In this document: piece after piece, positions 11,006 to 20,402 of the stretch
Numbering within the stretch: position 1 is the first letter of the stretch
Layout of the letters: each line of letters begins with the position of its first letter
Source: Rathayibacter sp. VKM Ac-2760
GTDB lineage: Bacteria; Actinomycetota; Actinomycetes; Actinomycetales; Microbacteriaceae
DNA: 64,000 nucleotides
Direction: 5' to 3'
NCBI RefSeq assembly: GCF_009834185.1
Contig: NZ_CP047173.1
Location: 4,030,001-4,094,000, forward strand
Position numbers and translations under genes: made by a program
The notes under the pieces: generated by a model
Seen by the model: only the letters and a program-made list of their open reading frames with translations
What the model was told of the DNA's origin: nothing
Databases searched by the model: none

Positions 11006-12276
11006 TCGAGGACCCCGCGCACCAGGACCCCGCGGCGCACGTCGCCGAGCGCTACCGGCGGCTCACCGCCCGGCCGGAGGCGTTCATCGCCCTGCGGCCC
11101 GAGGCCGAGGTGGCGGTGGAGCTGGCCGCCGTACTGGCTTCGGAGGCGGCGCTCCCGCTCGCCGGGTTGCTGTTCGCGGTGAAGGGCAACATCGACGTCG
11201 CGGGGCTCGACACGACCGCGGCCTGCCCGGCGTTCGCCTACGCGCCGGCCGTGGACGCGACCGTCGTGGCGCGGCTGCGAGCGGCCGGAGCCGTGGTGCT
11301 CGGCTCGGCCAACCTCGACCAGTTCGCGACCGGCCTCGTCGGCACCCGCTCCCCCTACGGCGCGGTGCGGCACGCGGTCGATCCGGCGCGGATCTCGGGC
11401 GGATCGTCGTCCGGCTCCGCGGTCGCGGTGGCGCTCGGCGGCGCGGACTTCGCGCTCGGCACGGACACCGCGGGCTCGGGCCGGGTGCCGGCCGCGTTCC
11501 ACGGGCTGGTCGGGCTGAAGCCGACCAAGGGCTGGGTCAGCGCGGCCGGCGTGGTGCCGGCCTGCCGGAGCCTGGACGTGGTGACGGTGATGGCGGCGGA
11601 TCCCGCGATCGCCCGGCGCGCGCTCGACGTGATGGCGGGGCCGGATGCCCGCGATCCGCTCAGCCGCAGCGGTGCGGCGGCGCCGTTCGCCGCGACCGCG
11701 CGGATCGGCGTCCCGCGGCCCGGGCAGCTCGGCGAGCTGGCTGAGGGCTGGGCCGAGGCGTTCGACGCCGAGGTCGCCCGCTGGGCCGACGCGGGGGCGA
11801 CGCTGGTCGAGCTCGACATCGAGGTGTTCCTCGAGACCGCGCGGATGCTCTACGACGGCGCGTTCGTGGCCGAGCGCTACGCGGCGGTCGGCGCGTTCGT
11901 CGACGCGCATCCGGACGAGGTGGATCCGGTGGTCGGCGGCATCGTCTCGCGGTCGCGGGAGCTGCCGGCCTGGAAGCTCTTCCAGGACCAGGAGCGGCTC
12001 GACCGCGCACGGGTGGTGTCGGACGCCGTGTTCGAGCGGATCGACGCGCTGCTGCTGCCGACGACGACCGAGCACCCGACGCTCGCGGCCGTCGCGGCCG
12101 ACCCGATCGGCGTCAACTCGCGGCTCGGTCGCTTCACCAACTTCGCGAACCTGCTCGACCTGGCGGCCGTCGCCTACCCCGCGGGAACCGTCGACGGGCT
12201 GCCGTTCGGCGTGCAGCTGATCGGGCCCGCCTTCTCCGACCACCAGCTCGCCGACCTCGTCTGGAGCCGCTCATGA
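11002..12276 (+). CDS. atzF: Allophanate hydrolase, amidase domain only
   Basis: A 424-residue amidase-signature enzyme. Catalytic Lys61 is in FAVKGNIDVAG, the Gly/Ser loop is ISGGSSSGSA (131-140), and the nucleophile Ser159 is in GTDTAGSGRVP. It would hydrolyse allophanate to ammonia and carbon dioxide, completing the pathway begun by the carboxylase. AtzF/DUR1-type enzymes usually have about 600 residues, with a C-terminal domain of gamma-glutamylcyclotransferase-like fold; here that domain is encoded by the next gene. It starts in an ATGA overlap with the carboxylase stop. Confidence 0.9.
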
Positions 12277-12668
12277 GCACCGCCGCGAACACCGTCCTCC
12301 TCGCCGTCGCCGGCGCGCACCTGCGCGACCAGCCGCTGCACCACCAGCTCGCGGATCGGGACGCGGAGTTCGTCGAGGCGACGACGACCAGCCCCGACTA
12401 CCGGCTGTACGCGCTGTCGACCGTGCCGCCGAAGCCCGGCGTCGTGCGGGTCGCGGAGGGCGGCGCGGCGCTCGAGGTGGAGGTGTACCGGCTGACGGAG
12501 GCCTCGTTCGGCTCCTTCGTCGCGGCGCTCCCGCAGCCGATGGCCATCGGCTCGGTGTCGCTCGCCGACGGCTCGCTCGTCAGCGGCTTCCTCGTCGAGC
12601 CGATCGCCCTCGCCGGCGCGGACGACATCACCGCGTTCGGCGGCTGGCGCGCGGCCCTCGCTCGCTGA
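12273..12668 (+). CDS. Allophanate hydrolase C-terminal domain, separate gene
   Basis: A 131-residue protein. It corresponds to the C-terminal part of fused allophanate hydrolases: an N-terminal strand VLLAVAGAHLRDQPLHHQL, then TSPDYRLYALSTVPPKPG and the PMAIGSVSLADGSLVSGFLVE segment. It starts in an ATGA overlap with the amidase-domain gene, so the two pieces should be made together and probably assemble. This looks like a clean gene split rather than a frameshift, because the downstream piece has its own ATG in the four-base overlap used throughout this operon. Confidence 0.8.
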   Translation: MSTAANTVLLAVAGAHLRDQPLHHQLADRDAEFVEATTTSPDYRLYALSTVPPKPGVVRVAEGGAALEVEVYRLTEASFGSFVAALPQPMAIGSVSLADGSLVSGFLVEPIALAGADDITAFGGWRAALAR

Positions 12669-12683
12669 GCCCTGACGACGGCG

Positions 12684-12723
12684 GATCTCGAGACGCCCGC
12701 TGCGCGCGCTGCTCGATCAGCAG
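12684..12723. repeat. Dispersed palindrome family B, diverged copy
   Basis: A degenerate copy of the GATCTCGATACGCC...GGCTACTCGATCAGCA palindrome, here GATCTCGAGACGCCC / GCTGCTCGATCAGCAG. It lies between the convergent allophanate hydrolase piece and the ABC ATPase gene and could act as a terminator. Confidence 0.7.
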
Positions 12724-12753
12724 GAAGTCCCCTGCCGGGCGCGGGCGCCGCCG

Positions 12754-13563
12754 TCACTCCGGCGCCGGGCGCTCGAGCTCGTGCGCGAGGGCGGCCAGCT
12801 CGGCGCCGCCCGCCATCAGGCCGGTCAGCTCGACGAGGCCGATCTCGCTCTTCTCGAAGGTGCCGAGGCTGGTGCCGCGGTTGAGGAGCAGGAAGCGGTC
12901 GCCGATCGGGTAGGCGTGGTGCGGGTTGTGGGTGATGAAGACCACGCCCAGCCCGGCGTCGCGGGCCCGGGCGATGTAGGTCAGCACCACGCCCGACTGC
13001 TTGACGCCGAGGGCCGCGGTCGGCTCGTCGAGGATCAGCACGCGGGCGCCGAAGTGCACCGCGCGGGCGATCGCGACGCTCTGGCGCTCGCCGCCGGAGA
13101 GCGTGCCGATCGGCTGGTCGACATCGCGCAGGTCGATGCCCATCCGCGCCAGCTCGCTCCGGGTGACCTCCTTCATCCGCTGCACGTCGAGGCGGCGCAG
13201 CGGCCCGCGCCCACGGGTGAGCTCGGAGCCGAGGAAGAAGTTGCGCCAGACGGGCATCAGCGGCACGACGGCGAGGTCCTGGTAGACGGTCGCGATCCCC
13301 GCCTGCAGCGCGGCGCGCGGCGACGAGAAGGCGACCGGCACCCCGTCGAGCAGCAGCTCGCCCGAGGAGGGGGCCTCGGCGCCGGCGAGCATCGAGATGA
13401 GCGTCGACTTGCCGGCGCCGTTGTCGCCGAGGACGCAGGTGACCCGGCCCGCGTCGACCGTGGTGGAGACTCCGGCGAGCGCGTCGACGGCGCCGTAGCT
13501 CTTGCCCAGGTCGCGGACCTCGAGGATCGTCGTGCCCGCCGGGGTGCGCGCGGTCCCGCTCAT
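12754..13563 (-). CDS. Sugar-type ABC transporter ATPase
   Basis: A 269-residue single ABC domain with Walker A GDNGAGKST, Q-loop YQDLAV, signature LSGGERQ and Walker B VLILDEPTAALG. It belongs to the ribose/fructose (RbsA/FrcA) branch but has one ATPase domain, as in FrcA, rather than two in tandem. Its start overlaps the permease stop by four bases. It is the last gene of a three-gene unit with permease and binding protein. The substrate is unknown; a pentose, hexose or polyol is typical for the family. Confidence 0.9.
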   Translation of the reverse strand: MSGTARTPAGTTILEVRDLGKSYGAVDALAGVSTTVDAGRVTCVLGDNGAGKSTLISMLAGAEAPSSGELLLDGVPVAFSSPRAALQAGIATVYQDLAVVPLMPVWRNFFLGSELTRGRGPLRRLDVQRMKEVTRSELARMGIDLRDVDQPIGTLSGGERQSVAIARAVHFGARVLILDEPTAALGVKQSGVVLTYIARARDAGLGVVFITHNPHHAYPIGDRFLLLNRGTSLGTFEKSEIGLVELTGLMAGGAELAALAHELERPAPE

Positions 13564-14603
13564 CGCCGGCCTCCCGCTCGGGTCCGGACGGCGTTGTTGA
13601 GGAGCACCGCGGCGAGCAGCATGCCGCCGAGGACGGTGCGCAGCCAATCGGTGTCCCACTGGGCGAAGGTGATGCCCTGGAAGACCATGCCGTAGATGAG
13701 GGCGCCGAGAGCCGCGCCGATCGCCGAGCCGTAGCCGCCGGTCAGCAGGCAGCCGCCGACGACCGCGCAGATGATGTAGATGAACTCCTGGCCGACCCCG
13801 GTGTTCGCCTGCACGGTCGAGGTGCGGAAGAGCGAGATCATGCCGACGAGCCAGGCGGCGCCGGCGGTCCCCATGAAGAGGCCGATCTTCGTCTTCAGCA
13901 CGGGCACGCCGACCTGGCGCGCGGAGGCCTGCGCCCCGCCGACCGCGAAGATCCAGTTGCCGGCGCGGGTGCGCAGCAGGATCCAGGTGGCGGCCGCGGT
14001 CACCGCGAACCACCACAGCACCGAGACGTAGAAGGTGCCGCCGCCGAGGACGAGCGACGAACCGAACAGCGGCTGGATGCCGTCGTAGCCGGGGACCTTC
14101 GCCATCCCCTGGATCGCGACCTGGCCGGTGATCATCTTCGTCACCGCCAGGTCGATGCCGGCGAGGGCGAAGAAGGTGCCGAGCGTCACGATGAAGCTGG
14201 GCAGTCCGGTCTTCATCACCAGGACGCCGTTGAGGGCGCCGACGCCGAGGCAGACGACGAGCGAGACGACGACCGCCGCCCAGACGCTGAGCCCGTAGTG
14301 GGTGGTCAGGATCCCGACGATCAGCGCGGAGAAGCCGGTCATCACGCCGGCGGAGAGGTCGAACTCGCCGCCGATCATCAGCAGCGCGACGGCGACCGCC
14401 ATGATCCCGAAGGTCGACGCCGACTCCAGCCAGACCCCGGCGCCGGCCAGGCTCAGGAACTGCCGGGCGAAGAGGGAGAAGAACACCAGCACGGCGAGGG
14501 CGGCGACGAGCGCGCCGGTCTCGGGGCGCGCCAGGAGCGTGCGGAGCGGACGCCGCTCGAGGCGCGGCCTCGACGCGGTCGTCGCGGTGTCGGTGGTCGT
14601 CAC
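13560..14603 (-). CDS. Sugar-type ABC transporter permease
   Basis: A 347-residue integral membrane protein of the RbsC/FrcC (BPD_transp_2) family with about nine or ten hydrophobic helices; GGEFDLSAGVMTGFSALIVG is the family's conserved loop. The N-terminal 30 residues are cytoplasmic and basic. It lies between the periplasmic-type binding lipoprotein (31-base gap) and the ATPase (four-base overlap), forming one importer. Confidence 0.9.
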   Translation of the reverse strand: MTTTDTATTASRPRLERRPLRTLLARPETGALVAALAVLVFFSLFARQFLSLAGAGVWLESASTFGIMAVAVALLMIGGEFDLSAGVMTGFSALIVGILTTHYGLSVWAAVVVSLVVCLGVGALNGVLVMKTGLPSFIVTLGTFFALAGIDLAVTKMITGQVAIQGMAKVPGYDGIQPLFGSSLVLGGGTFYVSVLWWFAVTAAATWILLRTRAGNWIFAVGGAQASARQVGVPVLKTKIGLFMGTAGAAWLVGMISLFRTSTVQANTGVGQEFIYIICAVVGGCLLTGGYGSAIGAALGALIYGMVFQGITFAQWDTDWLRTVLGGMLLAAVLLNNAVRTRAGGRR

Positions 14604-14633
14604 GGGTGGCTCCTGTCGGGGGCGGGCTGCACG

Positions 14634-15608
14634 CTAGCGCGTGCCGTTCGCGGCGAACTCGGCGACCGCGGCCGCGTTCTCCTTCGTGACGAAGGCGGGT
14701 CCGGAGTAGACCGGCTGGCCGCCGCCGATGATGTTGCCGTTCGTGGAGTACAGCGAGAGCGCCGTGATGCCGAGGAAGCCCTGGACGTAGGGCTGCTGGT
14801 CGACGGCGAAGACGATCGAGCCGTCCTCCACCGCCGTCACGACGTCCTCCGAGAGGTCGAAGGTGCCGACCTGGGCCGAGCTGCCCGACTCCGACACGGC
14901 GCCGACGGCGTCGATCGCGTACTGGCCGCCGAGGGTGAGCACGCCGTCGATGGACGGGTCGGCCTGGAGCTTGGACTTGATGGTCGCCTTGACGTCCGCG
15001 TCGTTGGTGCCGTCCACCTGGAGGTTGCTCATGCTGCCGCCGAAGGTCGACGCGGCCGCCTTGCAGCGCTCCTCGAGGCCGACGTTGCCCGCCTCCTGGA
15101 TCACGCAGAGCGCGTTGGTGGCGCCGGCCTCGGCGAGCTTCGTGCCGACCGCCTCGCCGGCGACCGTCTCGCTCTGGCCGATGTGGGTGAGGGCGCCGAA
15201 CTCGGCGGAGCGCTCGATGCCGGAGTTGATGGTGACGACGGGGATTCCGGCGGCGACCGCCTTCTCGACGCTGTCCTTCACGCCGTCGGGATTGGCCATC
15301 GAGACGACGATGCCGTCGACGCCCTGGGCGACCGCGTTGTCGATGAGCTGCGACTGCTTCGCCGGATCGGGGTCGGCGGTGTAGGTGATCGTCGCGCCGT
15401 AGTCGGCGCCGGCCGCCTCGGCGCCGGACTTCACGCGGTCCCAGAAGGCGTCGCCGGGGCCGGAGTGGGTGACGACCGCGTAGGTGTCGTCGCCGGACGC
15501 TCCGCCGCCCGCGGCCGCGGTCGGCTCCTGGCCGGTGCCCGTGCACGCGCTCAGCAGCAGGGCGGCCGAGGCGGCGAGGCCGAGGCCGGCGAGGAATCGC
15601 TTCTTCAT
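14634..15608 (-). CDS. Sugar-binding lipoprotein of the ABC importer
   Basis: A 324-residue substrate-binding lipoprotein of the periplasmic-binding-protein 4 (RbsB-like) family. The signal peptide MKKRFLAGLGLAASAALLLS ends in a lipobox Cys (LLSAC), so it is tethered to the outer face of the membrane. The mature part has the two-lobe pattern (YAVVTHSGPGDAFWDRV at the start, DGIVVSMANPDGV and later DGVLTLGGQYA). ATG 15608 follows a GGAGCTCC-type ribosome site. No specific operator was seen in the 284-base upstream gap. Confidence 0.9.
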   Translation of the reverse strand: MKKRFLAGLGLAASAALLLSACTGTGQEPTAAAGGGASGDDTYAVVTHSGPGDAFWDRVKSGAEAAGADYGATITYTADPDPAKQSQLIDNAVAQGVDGIVVSMANPDGVKDSVEKAVAAGIPVVTINSGIERSAEFGALTHIGQSETVAGEAVGTKLAEAGATNALCVIQEAGNVGLEERCKAAASTFGGSMSNLQVDGTNDADVKATIKSKLQADPSIDGVLTLGGQYAIDAVGAVSESGSSAQVGTFDLSEDVVTAVEDGSIVFAVDQQPYVQGFLGITALSLYSTNGNIIGGGQPVYSGPAFVTKENAAAVAEFAANGTR

Positions 15609-15841
15609 GGGGAGCTCCTTCTCTGCGGACGGCGTCGTCTCTGCCGGTCCGGAACGTCGTTGTCGGGCCGAGGAGGGCGAAGAGGCGCCCGCGCGGGGTC
15701 CTCGGTGCCGCCGTGGACGTCGGCACGGCCGACATCGATCCTGGCACGCGTTCGAGCCCCGAGGTCGACGTCGGCTCAGCCCGCCTCGGCGGCGGCGCGC
15801 GGGGTCTGCCCCGAGTCCAGTACGAAAGGGGCGCCGTTGCA

Positions 15842-15876
15842 TGCTGGTCGAGTAGCGCGCAGCGCGTATCGGGACC
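15842..15876. repeat. Dispersed palindrome family B, short copy
   Basis: TGCTGGTCGAGTAG and the complementary CGTATCGGGACC flank a GCGCGCAGCGC stem. It lies in the gap between the sugar-binding lipoprotein gene's 5' side and the small membrane protein gene. Nothing else was recognised in 15609-15892. Confidence 0.75.
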
Positions 15877-15892
15877 CACGGGGTCGGACGCG

Positions 15893-16108
15893 TCAGTGCC
15901 CGTCGCGGCGCAGCCGGGCCTCGCGGCCCGCGATGTGCACGCCGAGACCGGTGATGCCGGCGACGAACGCGACGATCACGCCGAGCATCCCGTAGTCGCT
16001 CCCCGCACCGGCGGCGAACGCGCCGATCAGGAGCGCGATCGAGGCCAGCACGATCAGGACCGCGCCGGCGATCTCCCCGCCGCTGGATCGCCTCAGCACG
16101 TCTCGCAT
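15893..16108 (-). CDS. Small two-helix membrane protein
   Basis: A 71-residue protein with two hydrophobic segments (EIAGAVLIVLASIALLIGAF and YGMLGVIVAFVAGITGLGVH) and a basic C-terminal tail. ATG 16108 is chosen; a TTG at 16144 in frame would add 12 basic residues. No family was recognised. The gene stands alone between a repeat and a divergent small gene. Confidence 0.55.
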   Translation of the reverse strand: MRDVLRRSSGGEIAGAVLIVLASIALLIGAFAAGAGSDYGMLGVIVAFVAGITGLGVHIAGREARLRRDGH

Positions 16109-16249
16109 GTCCTCAGACTGCGGCGCGCGGCGGGCCCGCCGCAAGCCCGGCGAGGTGAACGGAGAGCCACGCCCTGCCGCCCGCTAGACGCCTCCCCCGC
16201 CCCGCCGCAAGCCCGAGAGATGCCGAGCCGCCGCGACCAGACTGGAGGA

Positions 16250-16597
16250 ATGCAGCAGCTGACCTACGCCTCCAAGAGCATCGTCACCACCGATGCGGTC
16301 ACCGAGGCACTCCTCGACCTCGTGACCGCGATCGACCGGCAGGAGCACTCGGAGGCGGTCCGCGTCCCCGCCTTCACGGACGAGGGCGTGCTGATCGAGG
16401 CGAAGATGACGCTCGACGCGGGCAGCGAGCTCGTCGCCGTGCCGGTCGAGCAGGCCGTCAGCGACGAGGAGGCGACGAACGAGGCCGTCGCCAAGGCCGT
16501 CGAGGACATCCGCTCGCGCATCAAGAACAACAAGCGCACGATCGCCCGCCCGGTCGTCGAGCCGGAGCCGGAGCCGTACAACTACGAGGAGTTCTGA
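16250..16597 (+). CDS. Conserved-looking small acidic protein, function unknown
   Basis: A 115-residue soluble protein with a helix-rich N-terminus (TDAVTEALLDLVTAIDRQEH), a beta-like middle and an acidic, proline-rich tail (EPEPEPYNYEEF). ATG 16250 is preceded very closely by GGAGGA, so ATG 16220, ten codons upstream, is a serious alternative. No domain was recognised. It is convergent with the amidohydrolase gene, ten bases away. Confidence 0.6.
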   Translation: MQQLTYASKSIVTTDAVTEALLDLVTAIDRQEHSEAVRVPAFTDEGVLIEAKMTLDAGSELVAVPVEQAVSDEEATNEAVAKAVEDIRSRIKNNKRTIARPVVEPEPEPYNYEEF

Positions 16598-16606
16598 GCC
16601 GCCGCC

Positions 16607-17872
16607 TCAGCCGAGGCGACCGTCGAGGTCCTTCAGCACGCGACCGGACTGCAGCACCGCCCGCACCGCGGACGGGTCGCCGAGCGCGGCGATGTCGGCC
16701 AGCGGATCGACGGCGGTCACGACGAGGTCCGCGAGCCTGCCCGCTTCGACCGAGCCCAGCTGCGAGTCGAGCCCGAGCAGGCGCGCTCCGCCGAGCGTCC
16801 CGGCGCTCAGCGCCTCGAGCGGGGTGAGGCCGACGGCGACCAGCTGCGCCAGCTCGGCGAGGTTGCGGCCGTGCGGATGCACGCCGGCGTCGGTCCCGAG
16901 CGCGAGCGGGACGCCCGCCGCCACGGCCCGGCGCACCGAGTCGAGCCCGCGCTCGCGCAGCAGCTCGCGCTGGCGGAGCCGCTCGGGCGTGGTCGTCGCC
17001 GGGTCGAAGGCGCGGACCAGGATGCTCAGCGTGGGCACGAGCGTCGTGCCGCGCTCGATCATCAGCGCGATCGTCTCGTCGGAGAGGTCGTAGCCGTGCT
17101 CGATGCTCGTCGCCCCGCCCAGGACGGCGGCGCGCGCGGCGTCGTCCGAGAGGGCGTGCGCGGTGATCGGCCGGCCGCCGCGCTCGGCGAGCAGCTCCGC
17201 GATCAGGGCGACCTGCTTCTCCGTGATGCCGACGTCGCGCGCGTCGTCGTTCGGTGAGCCGAGCCCGCCCGAGGTGGCGACCTTGATCACGTCGGCGCCG
17301 GTGCGCACGAGCGTGCGGACCATCCGCACGACGTCCTCCTCTGTGTCGACGACGCCGGGCGCGGGCAGGCCCGGACGCACGGCCCAGGCCGGCAGGGTGC
17401 CGTTGCGGTGGTGCGGATCGGCGTGGCCGCCGGTCGGCGAGAGCATCGCGATCGCGAGGTGCAGGCGCGGGCCGGCGACGGCGCCGCGGGCGACCGCCTC
17501 GCGGTAGCCGGGCGAGAGGCCGTCGAGGTCGCGGGCGGTGGTGACCCCCGCGTCGAGCGTGCGACGGAGCAGCCCGGCGATCTCGAGCACGTCCTCCTCC
17601 GGGAAGCGCTCGCGCGCCGCCTCCGGGGCGACCGGCACCATCGCGAGGTGCACGTGCACGTCGACGAAGCCCGGCAGGAGGAACGCGCCGGTCAGATCGA
17701 CCGTGCGGTCGGCGCCCGACGAGCGCCGCGGCCCCGCGTAGGCGATCACGCCGTCGCGGATCTCGACCTCGGAGTCCTCGAGCGCAGCGGCGCCCGTGCC
17801 GTCGATGAGCGTCGCGCCGACCAGGCGGAGCACCCCGTCGGCGACCGGGACGACCGGCAGCCGCGCGCTCAC
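16607..17872 (-). CDS. Metal-dependent amidohydrolase, dipeptidase/imidazolonepropionase-like
   Basis: A 421-residue amidohydrolase-superfamily enzyme. The metal ligands are visible: DVHVHL after strand 1, ITAHAL, SIEHGYDL and LGTDAGVHPHG. The N-terminal small beta-sandwich (residues 10-55) is typical of prolidase/imidazolonepropionase-like members that cleave amide bonds in peptides or cyclic imides. It is the last gene of the peptide-type ABC operon and overlaps the ATPase gene by four bases, so it probably acts on the imported compound. Confidence 0.85.
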   Translation of the reverse strand: MSARLPVVPVADGVLRLVGATLIDGTGAAALEDSEVEIRDGVIAYAGPRRSSGADRTVDLTGAFLLPGFVDVHVHLAMVPVAPEAARERFPEEDVLEIAGLLRRTLDAGVTTARDLDGLSPGYREAVARGAVAGPRLHLAIAMLSPTGGHADPHHRNGTLPAWAVRPGLPAPGVVDTEEDVVRMVRTLVRTGADVIKVATSGGLGSPNDDARDVGITEKQVALIAELLAERGGRPITAHALSDDAARAAVLGGATSIEHGYDLSDETIALMIERGTTLVPTLSILVRAFDPATTTPERLRQRELLRERGLDSVRRAVAAGVPLALGTDAGVHPHGRNLAELAQLVAVGLTPLEALSAGTLGGARLLGLDSQLGSVEAGRLADLVVTAVDPLADIAALGDPSAVRAVLQSGRVLKDLDGRLG

Positions 17873-18687
17873 GACGCCACCTCGGCGGCGGCGCGGGCGA
17901 GGCTGAAGCCCGGCGAGCCGGGGTCGGCGTCGAGCAGGCGGCGGGTGTACCAGTGCTGCGGGTCGGCGTAGATCTGCCCGACCGGGCCGGCCTCGACGAC
18001 CTCGCCGCGGTAGAGCACCACGACCTCGTCGCTGACGCGCTGGACGACCGCGAGGTTGTGCGAGATGAACATCATCGTGAGCCCGAGCGACTCCTTGATG
18101 CCCGCGAGCAGATCGAGGATCTGCCCCTGCACCGAGACGTCGAGGGCGGAGGTGATCTCGTCGGCGATCACGAAGGTCGGGTCGATGATCAGCCCGCGGG
18201 CGATCGCGACGCGCTGGCGCTGGCCGCCGGAGAACTCGTGCGGGAAGCGGTGCCGCATGTCGGCGCTGAGGCCGACGCGCTCCAGCCAGGCGACGATCAG
18301 CTCCTCGTGCCGGGCGACGCGCGGCCGGACCGGGTCGATCGCCTCGGCGAGGGTCTGCGCGATGGTGCGCCGCGGCGAGAGCGAGGAGTAGGGGTCCTGC
18401 GGGATCATCTGCGTGCGGCGGCGGTAGGCGCGCATCGCCGAGCGGTCCGCGGCGACGACGTCCACGCCGTCCACGGTCGCCGTGCCGGCCGCCGCGCGGA
18501 CCGAGCCGACCAGCACCTTCGCGAGCGTCGACTTGCCCGAGCCGGACTCGCCGACCACGCCGACGGTGCGCCCGCGCTCGACCCGCAGGTCGACGCCGTG
18601 CAGGACCTTCGCGTGCCCGAAGGCGACGTCGAGCCCGCGGACGTCGACCATCGCGGCCGGCGCGGTCACCGGAGCGACCGCGGTCAC
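17869..18687 (-). CDS. Peptide-type ABC transporter ATPase (DppF-like)
   Basis: A 272-residue ATPase of the oligopeptide/nickel group with Walker A GESGSGKSTLAKVL, signature FSGGQRQRVAIARGL and Walker B FVIADEITSALD. A short C-terminal extension typical of DppF (GEVVEAGPVGQIYADPQHWYTRRLL) is present. It is the second ATPase; the first is fused to the permease upstream. It overlaps both neighbouring genes by four bases. Confidence 0.9.
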   Translation of the reverse strand: MTAVAPVTAPAAMVDVRGLDVAFGHAKVLHGVDLRVERGRTVGVVGESGSGKSTLAKVLVGSVRAAAGTATVDGVDVVAADRSAMRAYRRRTQMIPQDPYSSLSPRRTIAQTLAEAIDPVRPRVARHEELIVAWLERVGLSADMRHRFPHEFSGGQRQRVAIARGLIIDPTFVIADEITSALDVSVQGQILDLLAGIKESLGLTMMFISHNLAVVQRVSDEVVVLYRGEVVEAGPVGQIYADPQHWYTRRLLDADPGSPGFSLARAAAEVAS

Positions 18688-20402
18688 GAGCGCACCTCCG
18701 GCGGCATCGGCACCGTCACGACGGGCGTCGCGGCGAGCAGCTGCTTCGTGTAGGGATGCGTCACGGTCTCCTCCGAGAGGTGGGCGATGTCGTCGATCCG
18801 CTCGACGATGCGGCCGTCCTTCATCACGAGGACGCGGTCGCAGAGCGCTCGGACGACGCCGAGGTCGTGCGAGATGAAGAGCACGGCGGTGCCGGAGTCC
18901 TCGTTCATGCGCTTGAGGACGCTCAGCACCTCGCGCTGCACCGTCACGTCGAGCGCGGTGGTCGGCTCGTCGGCGATCAGCAGGTCGGGCTTCGCGCTCA
19001 TCGCCGAGGCGATCATCGCGCGCTGCTTCATACCGCCGGACAGCTGGTGCGGGTACTGCCGCAGCCGCCCCTCCGGGTCGGAGAGCATCACCGCTCGGAA
19101 GCCGCGCAGCAGCAGGTCGAGCGCGTCGCGGCGGGAGTGGCGCAGGCGGATCCGCAGCACGTCCGAGAGCTGGGTGCCGAGGACCATCGCGGGGTTCAGC
19201 GCGGTGCCCGGATCCTGGTAGATCAGGCCGATCTTCGCGGCGAGCACCCGGTCCGGGACGGGGCCGAGCAGGTCCGTGCCGCCGAGCTCGAGCCGGCGCG
19301 CGGAGGCCTCGAGGCCCTCGCCGAGCAGCTTCGCGACCACGGAGGCGGTCAGCGACTTGCCCGAGCCGGACTCGCCGACGATGCCGAGCACTTCGCCGCG
19401 CCGGATGGTGAAGGAGAGGTCGGAGACGAGCTCGCGGCCGGTCGCGCCGTGGCGGACCGTGATGCCGTCGGCGACGAGGACCGCGTCGGCGGGAGCGGGC
19501 GCGGCGGTCGAGGAGTCGGTGGCCCTCGTCATCCGGGCCCGCGTGGTGTTCGAGCGCGGGTTCGCCGCCGCCGCCAGCCCGTCGCCGACCAGCAGCGCCG
19601 CGAAGGAGGCGACCGTCAGCGCGACGGCCGGACCGAGGATCACGACCGGGTTCACCGAGATCCGGCTCAGCCCGTCGTTGAGCAGCGTGCCCCAGTCGAA
19701 CGCGGGCGTCTGCGCGCCGAGGCCGATGAAGGAGAGTCCGGAGATCTCGACGAGCGCACCGGAGAAGGCGCCGGCGACGAGGATCAGCGTCGGCTCCGCC
19801 ATGTTCGGCAGCACGTGGCGCAGCGCGACGAGGTGCGTCGGCACGCCCATCAGCCGGGCGGTCGTCACGTACTCGCTCGCCGCGATCTTGGAGGCGAGAT
19901 TGGCGGTGAGCCGCGCGAATCCGGCGATGTTGGCGACGGCGATCGCGACCACCACCTGCACCACGCCCTGGCCGAGGATCGCGGCGACGATGATCGCGAC
20001 GAGCATCGTCGGGTAGCTGACGGCGAGCTCGATGGCCCGCAGCCCGAGCTCGCGGACCCGGCGCGGTGCCAGCCAGACGCCGATGCCGACCGCGATGCCG
20101 ACGACCGCCGAGAGCGCGGTCGCGGCGAGCGCCATCAGCACGGTCGAGCGGGTGGCGACGAGGGTGCGCGCGAGCATGTCGCGGCCGAGGGTGTCGGTGC
20201 CGAGCGGGTGCTCGGCGGTCGAGCCGAGGCTGGGGCTGCCGCCGAGTCCGGTGGCCTGGCCCTCGAGCGCGATCGGGGCGATCAGCGCGGTCAGCGCGAT
20301 GACGCCGAGCAGGGCCAGCCCGATCACGAGACCGGGGTTCCAGGCGAAGCTGCGCGCGCCGGCGGGCTTCAGGTCGCGGACGGCGGGGAGGGACTCAGCC
20401 AC
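18684..20402 (-). CDS. Fused peptide-type ABC permease (DppC) and ATPase (DppD)
   Basis: A 572-residue fusion. Residues 1-285 are a DppC-type permease with six hydrophobic helices, the HPLGTDTLGRDMLART loop and the EAA-like segment TTARLMGVPTHLVALRHVLPN. A Thr/Ala/Pro linker (about 285-310) leads to an ATPase at about 310-570 with GESGSGKSLTASV, LSGGMKQRAMIASAM and LLIADEPTTALDVT. Such fusions are known in actinobacterial peptide/nickel transporters. There is no frame break in the linker. It overlaps the DppB gene by eight bases and DppF by four. Confidence 0.9.
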   Translation of the reverse strand: MAESLPAVRDLKPAGARSFAWNPGLVIGLALLGVIALTALIAPIALEGQATGLGGSPSLGSTAEHPLGTDTLGRDMLARTLVATRSTVLMALAATALSAVVGIAVGIGVWLAPRRVRELGLRAIELAVSYPTMLVAIIVAAILGQGVVQVVVAIAVANIAGFARLTANLASKIAASEYVTTARLMGVPTHLVALRHVLPNMAEPTLILVAGAFSGALVEISGLSFIGLGAQTPAFDWGTLLNDGLSRISVNPVVILGPAVALTVASFAALLVGDGLAAAANPRSNTTRARMTRATDSSTAAPAPADAVLVADGITVRHGATGRELVSDLSFTIRRGEVLGIVGESGSGKSLTASVVAKLLGEGLEASARRLELGGTDLLGPVPDRVLAAKIGLIYQDPGTALNPAMVLGTQLSDVLRIRLRHSRRDALDLLLRGFRAVMLSDPEGRLRQYPHQLSGGMKQRAMIASAMSAKPDLLIADEPTTALDVTVQREVLSVLKRMNEDSGTAVLFISHDLGVVRALCDRVLVMKDGRIVERIDDIAHLSEETVTHPYTKQLLAATPVVTVPMPPEVRS

